Source of the DNA: Mucidula mucida
Taxonomy: Eukaryota; Basidiomycota; Agaricomycetes; Agaricales; Physalacriaceae
Reading direction: 5' to 3'
Length of the DNA: 64,000 nucleotides
Assembly: GCA_015501055.1 (NCBI GenBank)
Contig: JADNYV010000146.1
Location: forward strand, 1-64,000
In this document: positions 44,201 to 52,520 of the stretch, piece after piece
Numbering within the stretch: position 1 is the first letter of the stretch
How the letters are laid out: every line of letters starts with the position of its first letter
Position numbers and translations under genes: made by a program
The notes under the pieces: model-generated
The model's database searches: none
What the model saw: only the letters and a program-made list of their open reading frames with translations
Told to the model about the DNA's origin: nothing

Positions 44201-45774
44201 GGTGCTGTCTTGGTGACAGTGTGCTTGACACGGGGAAGTATTGCGCCGTTTAGAGTGTACAGCTTCTTGCTGTGGCGAGTTCCCGTCGCGACGACTGCTT
44301 TGCTGGTCTTGCTCCTAATACAGAATCCAGCATCGTCGAAGTCGGCGGTATAGCCGTTGTCGCAGATCTTGCCAATGGACATGAGTCGGATTGTCGCCTG
44401 AGGAACGTATAAGACATCGCGGAGGATGAGAGTGGCACCTTTCGCCTGGCGGATGTGGATGTCTCCGATGCCCCTTGCCTCGATGTAGTTTCCTCCGACG
44501 CCCCAGATTTTCTGTGGTGGGATGGCATGTAGAGTGTGAAAATCTTCGCGTACTGGCGAGACGTGTACCGTCGCTCCTGAGTCCCCGGCAAAAGGTCCAC
44601 AGTCTGCAATATTGAGTACGGTGTACTGATTCGTCTGAAGGGCGACGGGTGTACTAGCATCGTCGACGGTGTAGCCCGGTTTCAGATGGTGCTTCCAATC
44701 AATGGACACTCTGGCGACGTCGGCGAGCATAGAAAACTCGGACGACTCAGAGCCACGACGTGCGTGTTGGGCGGCGTATATCTCCTCGAGCTCGGAGTTT
44801 GGTGTCACAAACGCGGTGGCGGCTGTTTGCTCCTCCTCGACCATGGTAAAGTAGACGGTTTTACCGGCGGAGTCTTTGAACGCGAACCGTGGCTTGTTTG
44901 GATCTGGCGGTTTGGGAGTTGACGTAGTTGTGTTGGCAGAGGAGGAAGGAGAGGGGGAGGGGGAGTTCTTCTCGCGTCGCGCAGCCCTCTTCTTCAACAC
45001 CTCATCACGTTTGCCTTCCATGGCCCCGCCTCTTCCCCAGCATTCATCCGTTCTGTGACGACCTCCACATGTCTCACATAGACCGTTCTGCCCATGAGTG
45101 TGGCCCTTGCCTTTGCTGTGCGACTTCTGTGTCAGCGCCGCATTCGCTTTCTCCTCTTCCGCCTCCTTCTTTAGCTCGTCCTTCAGACGCAGGGTCTCCT
45201 TCTCGAGTGACGCGACGATATCGGCGGCAGTGGACTTGTCGTTGTCTTCGTGCTTCTCGCGGACGTGTTTGAGATCCGAACACAGGGCGCGAAGTAGGAC
45301 GACGCGCGCCAGCGTTTCCGCATCAAGAGTGCCGATCTCGAAGATCTGCTTGCAGATGTCACGGACTCTATTCGCGGTGGTGACCATGTCTTCGTCGCGG
45401 TAGATGTTGGCGGATAGGGCGTCGTCTAAGAGGGAGGGCTGAGTTGACGATTTCTGTCTGTGGCGTTTTTCGAGCTCCTTCCAGATCTCGTTCGCGGTTG
45501 TGCACTTGCAGTTGTCGCGCAGGTAGTCTCTCTCCGAGGCAGCAATGTTCATGCGAATCATCGCTTGCGCAATACTGTCATTCTTGGTCCAGATCGCGAG
45601 ATTGGCTGCATCGGACGCGTCGGGCTTCGATACGTCGCCGGTGACATACTCTTTGCTGCCGGCGATGAGGAACGCGTCGAGGGCGCTTTCGTTCCATCGG
45701 ACGTAGTTCTTCTTGTTGAGGTCGAGGGCTTCTAGACCCGTTATCGTTTTAGCTTTGATAGCCTCGAGTGGCAT
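41275..45774 (-). CDS. gag-pol: Copia-E gag-pol polyprotein, intact
   Basis: 1499 codons in one frame from ATG 45774, so gag and pol are translated together. Approximate residue positions: gag core (NYVRWNESALDAFLIAG, RHRQKSS) 20-200; zinc-binding CETCGGRHRTDEC 240; protease FAGDSGATVHV 395; GAG-pre-integrase TWHGRLGHIG...CESCILGKQ 550-600; integrase DLTGPEAV, YRTDGGELKSDQM and HNGIAERRHR, 610-710; an Asp/Glu-rich linker (about 880-930); RT with TQLDVKTAYLYGDLDE and AAVHVDDFTVAA, 1010-1260; RNase H TDSDYANCPDTRRSVSGY, STEAEYMA and KHIEVQHHYSRE, 1350-1499. All catalytic residues are in place. The ORF overlaps the 3' edge of the internal region up to the purine tract. Confidence 0.96.
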   Translation of the reverse strand: MPLEAIKAKTITGLEALDLNKKNYVRWNESALDAFLIAGSKEYVTGDVSKPDASDAANLAIWTKNDSIAQAMIRMNIAASERDYLRDNCKCTTANEIWKELEKRHRQKSSTQPSLLDDALSANIYRDEDMVTTANRVRDICKQIFEIGTLDAETLARVVLLRALCSDLKHVREKHEDNDKSTAADIVASLEKETLRLKDELKKEAEEEKANAALTQKSHSKGKGHTHGQNGLCETCGGRHRTDECWGRGGAMEGKRDEVLKKRAARREKNSPSPSPSSSANTTTSTPKPPDPNKPRFAFKDSAGKTVYFTMVEEEQTAATAFVTPNSELEEIYAAQHARRGSESSEFSMLADVARVSIDWKHHLKPGYTVDDASTPVALQTNQYTVLNIADCGPFAGDSGATVHVSPVREDFHTLHAIPPQKIWGVGGNYIEARGIGDIHIRQAKGATLILRDVLYVPQATIRLMSIGKICDNGYTADFDDAGFCIRSKTSKAVVATGTRHSKKLYTLNGAILPRVKHTVTKTAPTSNPIAAAANANTNTANLRTWHGRLGHIGISTIKKMAQRAMAKGMPVDFSENPPSCESCILGKQTRTPVAKTRENERSKRKLGVVCVDLTGPEAVESKRHNRYSMELVDEYTDMTWCIPLRTKDQAFSELQRWEKERKLECNEEVGIYRTDGGELKSDQMRDWLAKTGTKLQVTAPYTSAHNGIAERRHRTVFELGRAMMAECKAPAYLWDYFVETAGYVAQRRPTTYQNKMTPYEAWYGVKPNLAHLREIGCKAFVLIQNKHNPKIYDRSLECQLIGYSSNSKAYICYHRQTHRVVTSYHVEFIESHQKHATPLQPGRIVNADDDDDDEDKMPVLIEESDDEDEDDDSSDGEEDEDNLGEDGGNVSDPDPDVRIPRRSQREKQAGLEERIRKAVRESTDAGNRLRADREARKRARQEHIPNEDDVHALIDGIVLATLTEDENINLEFPEEPKSTKEALESDQSAEWHAAIQEELKSIQDMGVYDLVPRSTVPKGRKVMRGKFVFRTKRDALGNVSRYKARYVLRGFEMIYGKDYTKTTSPTARAESLRVLFHLAGALDYELTQLDVKTAYLYGDLDETTWMEQPKGFEEAGKEDWVWQLKKGLYGMKQGGRIWNKTMDATMKELGFTQLSVEHCIYYRKRESGTIFAAVHVDDFTVAASSAEEEVRFEEELQSKWQISRADANFVIGWAVRRDREKKKVYLSQKALIDRIIREFNCADANPTKTPLPPNTRLTKRDLPQSEEEGRQAAKQPYRQLVGVLMYLAISTRPDIMHAVSTLSRFNSGHGETHWKAALHVVKYLKGTRDFELELGGENVARLTGFTDSDYANCPDTRRSVSGYCFSLGSGLVSWMSKKQATTATSSTEAEYMAAAPATKEAVWIRNLLQGLNQEQKNPTVIFIDNRGARILTEDPSFHQRVKHIEVQHHYSRECSERGIVHFVDVPTKDNVADAFTKALPTTVFEKMRGWMGIVPSPR

Positions 45775-45901
45775 GGTGGTGATAGAGAGGGATGTGAAAG
45801 AAGAAATAAGGTTTCTGGTGTCCGGCGCGCTCTGCGTGCACTGGGACGGCTAGTTCCTAACTGTAGAGTCGCTTCGTAGAGTCGATCCTTCAGCAGTATA
45901 A

Positions 45902-45911
45902 GCCCATAACC
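45902..45911 (-). other. Copia-E primer-binding site, half-tRNA initiator-Met type
   Basis: Right after the 5' LTR the minus strand reads GGTTATGGGC. This complements GCCCAUAACC from the anticodon stem-loop of initiator tRNA-Met, rather than a tRNA 3' end. Priming from an internal tRNA-iMet fragment is known for Drosophila copia and related elements. Confidence 0.7.
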
Positions 45912-46176
45912 TGTTAGGAACTAGGCAGGGTGTAAGTATCAATGTATTCTCAGTACGTCGTAGCTGTACTCTACCTAGGCAGGGTGTAAGTATCAATGTA
46001 TTCTACAATGTATAGTCAGCCTAGGTCCAATGTGATTCGCAGCGAGTGGCTTACCTCAGTACGTCGTAGCTGTACTGAGGAAAGCCCAACACGCGCATGT
46101 TCCTTTCATCTCGTCGCGTCGATATCTCCGCTATCTCCGTTCCTCCGAAATCTCCGTGTTGCTCTTCACCACGACA
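45912..46176 (-). repeat. Copia-E 5' LTR
   Basis: 265 bp, identical to 41003-41267. Followed outward by CCCTC and then host exon 1. Confidence 0.95.
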
Positions 46177-46268
46177 CCCTCGATGTCAGGGGGGTCGCCC
46201 AGATCTGAAAGACTCCATTGGGTTGGAGAAGGTGAGAGTGGTACACGAATGGGAAAGTCGTCGGACAT

Positions 46269-46896
46269 GATTGTTGAAGGATGAGGATGAGGAGATCAGG
46301 TGATATAACAAAAGAGGTTTTAAATATTGGGCAATGGGCCACTTACTGGGGGTAGAACAATCCACGTTGAAGGGTCTTTGACTGCGACACAATCACGAGA
46401 CCGTTTCGTGAACGCGAGCGTCAGCAATGCATCCTACGGTCTACGTAGGCACGGTCCTCAATATTCCTCCAGCTAGTTCGAGCAACTAAGTACTGCATGA
46501 ACAGTAAGCACTATGACTTTTCGGTGCATACTATGCTCATTCTCTCATGAGTAGGACCCCATCTGAGGCTTAGAATAACGCATCTGCACCGCTTGCAATC
46601 GGCAGCTTGGTTCGAGCTATTCAAGTTAATAATTCAACTCTCAGGATTCAACTAAGACGCGATTGAACCGAGGCACCCCACGGTGACAAGTCAGTTCATA
46701 ACTCACGCTACTTATGCATTCTGAATCTCAATGAGTAGGCCGTTTCGCGAAAAGATAAATTATTCACAAACCTTTTAAGGTTTGTTTCTGTTGTAGGTCG
46801 GAAAATTGAGACGCGATCGGACCGAGGCACGTGCTCGGAGTATTGCCCCCGCGTAATGGCTGTTAAACATCTTGCTTTCACACTACCACCAGGCCC
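46269..46896. other. Intergenic: promoter side of the split gene and right-arm edge
   Basis: Upstream region of the coiled-coil gene (minus) and of DUF6535 copy 3 (plus). It contains the shared motif GACGCGATCGGACCGA at 46810-46825 and, near 46656, a degraded version (GACGCGATTGAACCGAGG). No gene seen. Confidence 0.5.
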
Positions 46897-49888
46897 ATGT
46901 CAATTCACGAAATATCCAACGACGGTCAAGACCTGCCTGCAAGTTGGTCACCTACCGGCTTCGCTGATACGGGAAACATGCCAATGCAGGCGGAAAACGC
47001 CCAGCCAGGTGCTGGCGCTGCACCCCAACCCGCACAGCCAACGAAAACGTTCTTTGGGCCGGCGCAGGACTCCCGAACGCAGGGCTTTCCGCGTCCTGTC
47101 TTCAACGATGACTACGTGGCGCGATTTCCAGAGGATCCGTACTGCCAGGAAACCGCGCCCAATGCGAGGATATGGCGGGTGTATGTTGAAGAAGCTGCCG
47201 CCTTTGACGAGAATATGGTTGGTCAGTCTCGCGATGGTCTGGATGTAATGCTTGTCTTCGTACGTATTGTTCTGAAAGTTCATGTTTGAGGCTAATGACC
47301 CTACCAGGCTGGTCTCTTCTCTGCTGTTGTCACATCGTTCCTCGTACAGGTTTCGCAGAACCTCCAAGCCGATTTTTCGGAAATGTCCGCTCTCCTACTC
47401 CACGATCTTCTGATTGTTCAACTCTCCATGGTCAACGGCGCGACGGTGAACGTCACGACTCCGTCCGCCAACCCACTTCAGAGATTCAAAGCCGATGCCA
47501 TCGACGTTTGGATCAACGGACTATGGGTTGTCAGTCTCGTCACCAGCCTAGTCGTTGCTCTCTCCGCTGTCCTGGTGAAGCAATGGTTGCACCGGTACAT
47601 GACCTTTCCTTCTGGTACACCGGGACTTCGCAGCCACGTCCGCCAGTTTCGTTTCATGGGCCTCGAGAAGTGGCGCGTTCGTATCATCATTGGAATGCTC
47701 CCCATCGTCATGCACATTTCTCTCATGTTCTTCTTTGCCGGCCTCGCCCTTTTCTATGTCCCATTACGGGCCTCGCTCGCATGGGCCGTTGGCACCATCA
47801 CGGTCTTTGTCTGTCTGCTCTACCTCATTAGCAATACAATTCCTATCATCTTCCCCCAGTGTCCCTACCAAACACCACTCACCGACTTTATCCATCATCT
47901 TTATCAAGTCGTTACGTTCGGTATACAGTCTATTCGACATTATTGTTTTGTCGCATATCGTGACATCCGCAAGCGGCTTGTTCTATCACGACAGCAGTCT
48001 TCCACGTTTGAGCCTGAGCCTGAGTCGGGGGCGGATGTGTTGCAGAGCATTGTAAAGTCGTTGACCCAGCTAGAGTCTGACGCAGTCCAGGATGCGCATG
48101 ATACTCTTTTCGTCGATGGTCTTGACTGGTTGTATCAGATGTCGTCGAACCCAACCGTTCATTCCCTTGTCTTACAGGGCATCAGTGGGCTTCCAGCTGA
48201 GTCGCGCTCTTATGCTCGGACGAAATGGAGTACTGCAACGGACATGCAGACTCGACGCCCAGCAACAAGCTGAGGAAGTATCACAGATCGCTGTCGACTA
48301 TCCTGACCAACTGTGGGTAGCGGAGCGCCTGTACCGCTCTTCTTTGTTCCTTCCGGTGGGCAATGTAGAGCTTCCACACAACATCAACATTCTCATTTTC
48401 GATTCGGATCCACGTATTCGAGCTGGTATCTTCATCGGCCTCGGGCGATCGTTTGACGATTATAATGATTTCTTAATCCGCCATTCTGAGGTGCGGTTGC
48501 ATCCTCTCATTTGGGAAGGAGTAATCGATCTTGTGCTTGATCAATATAGGCGTCATGCAGTCATTGATGATGATGGTGAAGGCCATGTTGAATTCATGTT
48601 GGCTCGATTCTTACCCCTGGTCATCCATCCATTATTCCTCACTAATTGCAGTGCGTTATTGATGACGGGTACGCAAGTCGTCTGGACGCGTCTTCGAAAT
48701 CAATTTTGGGACAGACTTCTCGAATTGTCCCTCTTGGCGCCTTACGATAGCCTGTCCGGCTTGCCCATCTCTCCATACCACAGAACAATGATTGCTGCAG
48801 GGAAGCTAGCTCTTTCTCATATTCAACAGTACCACGCCAAGGGCACAATGGTAGAGCCATGTCTTCTCGAACTTCTCGCAGACACTGCCATAAGACTCGG
48901 CCTAGATCACAAAACAAAGCCCCATTGGACAGTGAATTTTGACTTCTTGATCAGTGTTCAAAAGGAGTTTCGGGATGTCTCCTTCTCATCTTCAGAGCAC
49001 GGCAACAGTCCCCTTCCCCACTGTCTACATCGCATTCGTAGGTATTACCTTCACTCCTGCTTCATGCCTGGCTTCTCTTTTCCGTGCCTTGATTACCATT
49101 TGCACACCTGGCCGAGTTTCTATGACTATATGCAGTATGATTCTGATTTTACCTTTACTCGATCTGCCGACGTGGAAGGGCCCATGATCATCATGCGCCA
49201 GGCGTTGCAGGCCGACGAGCAAGCCTACAGGATCTTTATAGATGAAGACTGGATGGGAATCCTCTTTATGCAATGGGTGATATGCGGTAGCAAGGGTGAA
49301 TACCTGAATGTTATCGGGGGCTATATCAACGGTCTCCGTACTCTAACTGCACTGTTGCTCTCAAACCGTCGCAAATTCTGCGAATATCTCCACCAACCGC
49401 AACAGCTCACAATTGCTTGCATGCTCATAGTTGCGGTTGGCGGTGGACCAAACTTTTCTTGGCTTGAAGGACGTGTTGTCGAGCTAGCCAAGATCTGGCC
49501 AACTCATGCATCATGGCGTGACTGCCATACGGCACTTCACGACATCCTTACATGGGCGCAAACACCGAACCCAGAGATATCTCTCTTCCCGTGGCCATCC
49601 TCCCTCCAGAGCCTCGACACCACAGAGGCATTCCGTAAATATCCCCTGGTAGAATGGACTGCACGCCGGTTTGCTGTGCCAGATATGCGAGAAAAACTGA
49701 AAATAGCCTTGGACGCGCTCCACGAAGTCTTGGAAAACGCTGAACATGTCAGTTCATTTTACACTTAGATGCGGAGGATGCAGCAGCACTTTACTGACGA
49801 ATGATTTCTCGTGCAGGTCGACGGAGTCTTGATGCCCGATCTCGAGAATCTGAACGACCTGACAAAGCATCAGCTCTCGGGGACGTAG
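46897..49888 (+). pseudogene. DUF6535 membrane protein, copy 3, one frameshift
   Basis: Exons 46897-47259 (121 codons), 47308-49747 and 49817-49888, with introns of 48 and 69 bp. Same protein plan as copies 1 and 2: KQWLHRYMTFPSGTPG and the hydrophobic helix group, then the long C-terminal region. Exon 2 is 2440 nt, one more than a multiple of three. At about 48259 it reads GACGCCCAGC where copy 2 has GACGCCAGC. This +1 change stops the protein after MQTRRPATS, at about residue 440 of the mature reading, leaving an N-terminal product with all membrane helices. The remaining 500 codons are otherwise open. The last exon encodes VDGVLMPDLENLNDLTKHQL and three more residues. Confidence 0.85.
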
Positions 49889-50075
49889 CGTCAGACAGAG
49901 ACGGATGCTCAGTACTAGTGTATGCGTCGTGGACCCTTGATATCAGGAGTACAGTACAGGACGATCCCCACCACTCGGAGTACCTACAAAAATACCGCTA
50001 GTTGTCCAGTGATGCCGCCTTCGAGAGGTAACTATTGTACCATACAAGATTAGATATTCGCTGTAAGCCCTCGTC

Positions 50076-50345
50076 CTATCTTGCATTTTCCGCTATGCAG
50101 CCGCAAGTCCGTCCTTGAATGAGCCTCTTCAAAGTTTCTTCCGCATCGCAGGGCTTTTCCATGTTCTCCAGAGTGCGGTTCGCATCGGTATATGAATGCC
50201 GGCGTAGTAAATTGAGAGAATCAGTGAGAGGAGCCGGAAAGTTTACATCGCCGAAGATAGAGGATAACATGGGTGCGATATGCTGCAAAACTCGGGGCCG
50301 AAGATCATTGAAAAGACAGCAGCAGAGTGGTCCGTTGCGGTCCAT
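50076..50345 (-). CDS. Small hypothetical ORF between DUF6535 and K2, right copy
   Basis: 89 codons, MDRNGPLCCCLFNDLRPRVL..., with SIFGDVNFPAPLTDSLNLLR and PCDAEETLKRLIQ. The left arm encodes much the same residues at 33871-34190 but with frame changes. No family recognised. It may be a real small gene, or the antisense of K2 5' sequence. Confidence 0.35.
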   Translation of the reverse strand: MDRNGPLCCCLFNDLRPRVLQHIAPMLSSIFGDVNFPAPLTDSLNLLRRHSYTDANRTLENMEKPCDAEETLKRLIQGRTCGCIAENAR

Positions 50346-52368
50346 GTTAGTTTGTAGCAGAGCGCGCGCTAATCACTATCATCGACAACGTGAATATGGT
50401 TGGTTCATTGTTGACGAGGTACGCCCCTCGTGGACTATCGACGTGTTCGCTCCATTCCTTTCTTTCCTTGCGAGGCCACTGGTTGTATTTACGGCCTGGA
50501 CCGTCAGAAATGCACATGGCAAGACAATACACCTCAGGCGCGGCGGCGTCACGGTGTCCTTCCGACTCCTCTTCAAGGAAATCAAGGCATGCGAGGCGGT
50601 CGGATTGCAGAAAGTGAGAAACGTATTGTATGTATGTTGTTGACAACCATACCGAGGTACTGCGAGACGTACGTCAAAGTGTGGCGTCGACGCGTAAGCA
50701 CCGCAATATCCGGGAGGGCGAGTCAGCTCGGGAGCCCCACTGCACGATCAGTTTGTTGCACGGCGTTGGGACAACAAGTCAGTCCTCATTTAGGAACAAA
50801 GAGCTAACATAGTCGGTACACTTTGTCAACTGAACGACCCGAAACGTCAAACGGTCAAAGTGTCTGCTCACAGATAACTCGAACCACCTTTGACCATTGT
50901 AGGGGAAGAAACCAGTAGTGAAACCGATAGCGTTGACAGAGTCGGTGATAGCGACTAGATAGCGAAGGCCACTGAACCGTAGAAGCGCATATTGAGTCTG
51001 AAGAAGGTATGAGGATTTCGCCCCTGCCATTTCCTGCGTGTTTCTTAGCCGGTCATCTCTAGGTTTGGACAAAGCTCGTAGCCATCAACGGCACATTCGC
51101 AATCATAGGCGACGGCCAGTACGAGATGATCTGCATGCGGCACCGACATCTGCAGACGCTTTTTACATCGCCATGCCATGATGTCTCAAGGGACCCATTT
51201 GATCGAACACTACCTTCGCAAATGAGAGTTCGCATTGGTCTGAATATTGTTGCGACTCTGGATGTGGTTTGGCAAGCTCAATTGTGGCGTAATGCCGCTC
51301 AACTTAGTATCAAACTGCCAACTCATGTACGTGTTCGATGCTCCAATATGCATCGTATGACTGACACCCGATATCAGGCCTTATCCAGACACCTTACCAC
51401 CTTCGTGACGGTAAAAAATACGCGTCATATACCACTGATGACACCTAACAACTAATACTCACCATGTAGGCTGAATATTTGGCTCCCGTATCATAGTTAG
51501 GAGGGATCGCAGGACCAGCCAGTTCAAATGCGGGAGGAGGATCCAACCAAGGGGAGGATTGTGGGTGTTTGTGCGACGAGGAGGGAGGTTGTGTGAAGGA
51601 CATGATGTTCTAGCCATTATTGAAGAGATTTCGTCCTTTAAAAGCTTTACCGTCCTCTAGCCCCTTGTTCTTCGTATACAAGGCGCATCCATGGCGTATG
51701 AAGAGAACAACAGCGCACTTGTACAGCAAGTCCTCGAGACAAAGACGGTGAAGGCGCTGTGGATGAAACTCCCGTCTTGCTCAAATATGTGGCAAAGCGG
51801 GAACAACCACCTCTGCCGGATGCTGATCGCGTCCTCGACCTTTACAATCACTCGCATACGCTAGCCATGCCCGATATCACTGGCTACGTCAATGAATGAG
51901 GGAAGGATGGAGGAAGGAGGGCTTGATCTCAGCCTTATAAGCACGGGTATCTATTTCCATGGAGATCCGTATCGAACAGAATTGGACCATGCACTGGAGG
52001 CAGATGCACGAATGTGGGAGCACAGGGGTGGCGCCGAGTGGGATTGGACACCGCTAGTCGTGCAAATAGCAATTGGCGTCTTTGCTGGGAAGCAATTGGA
52101 GACTGAATATCAACACCGTGTCCGGAGCTCAGCGACAGTGGAAGCCGCTATCCTACCCCAGCTTTACGGAATATTTGGAGACCCGGCGACCAATGCGCAT
52201 TTTCTGTTTCTGGAGGACATCGGGATGCCGCTCGGTAAATACTTGGAATATTTCGCCGACACTTACCCCAAAGGTCGGCTACTGAACCGCATCAGAAGAT
52301 TGCGTACTTCTTTCAGTACAGTCTTATTCATGTGGCTCATGTTTCTTAGGCTGGATGAGGACCTTTGA
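50340..52368 (+). pseudogene. K2: second kinase-related gene, right copy, damaged
   Basis: Plus-strand exon pieces: EYGWFIVDEVRPSWTIDVFA with LRRGGVTVSFRLLFKEIKAC (50390-50640); KLVAINGTFAIIGDGQYEMI with MRHRHLQTLFTSPCHD (51063-51345); YQALSRHLTTFVTV (51370-51420); and GDPYRTELDHALEADARMWE to VEAAILPQLYGIFGDPATNA, HFLFLEDIGMPLGKYLEYF, ending at TGA 52366. The last piece looks like a kinase N-lobe (FLFLEDIG hinge region) without catalytic loop. A foreign stretch interrupts it at about 51485-51730, and one base is missing near 51772 (CTGTGGATGAAACT versus CTGAGGATGAAGACT on the left). Neither arm has a full frame. Confidence 0.5.
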
Positions 52369-52520
52369 CACACGCTCAATAGGCTACATGCTACTGGGCA
52401 CACACACAGAGCGTTGTTGTCGATGTCAGACGTATTGGTGGCCTTACATCACATGGAGTCAATCCGACTCGTTCTATCATAATAACGAATAATGGGTGCA
52501 GATATTATTGAAAGCGTGAT

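Larger units (their letters stand above)
41003..46176 (-). mobile_element. Copia-E: intact, very young Ty1/copia retrotransposon
   Basis: 5174 bp, minus strand. Two 265-bp LTRs (41003-41267 and 45912-46176) that I find identical base for base. CCCTC duplication at 40998-41002 and 46177-46181. One uninterrupted gag-pol ORF, a primer site next to the 5' LTR (45902-45911) and a purine tract before the 3' LTR. Identical LTRs mean insertion within a very short time. All parts needed for transposition are visible. Confidence 0.95.
40499..46268 (-). pseudogene. Coiled-coil protein gene split by copia-E in exon 1
   Basis: Exon 1 is in two parts: 46177-46268 (ATG at 46268, MSDDFPIRVPLSPS...) and 40979-40997. 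Between them lie copia-E and a duplicated CCCTC. Without the element and one duplication copy, exon 1 is 111 nt in a single frame ending GWLSEED, followed by a 57-bp intron (GTTCGT...TCACAG) and exon 2 (40499-40921). The product would be 177 residues: an acidic N-terminus, a segment with NPCAAEVLDITCQYIKHRKK, a long coiled coil (WEREIAALTAYAESFEKKCE...) and a charged tail ending KKPKITP. No family recognised. As it stands the gene is interrupted 5' of most of its coding sequence. Confidence 0.8.

Noticed and set aside
41188..45735. Many plus-strand ORFs opposite copia-E
   Set aside because: All are antisense shadows of the intact 1499-codon gag-pol frame.
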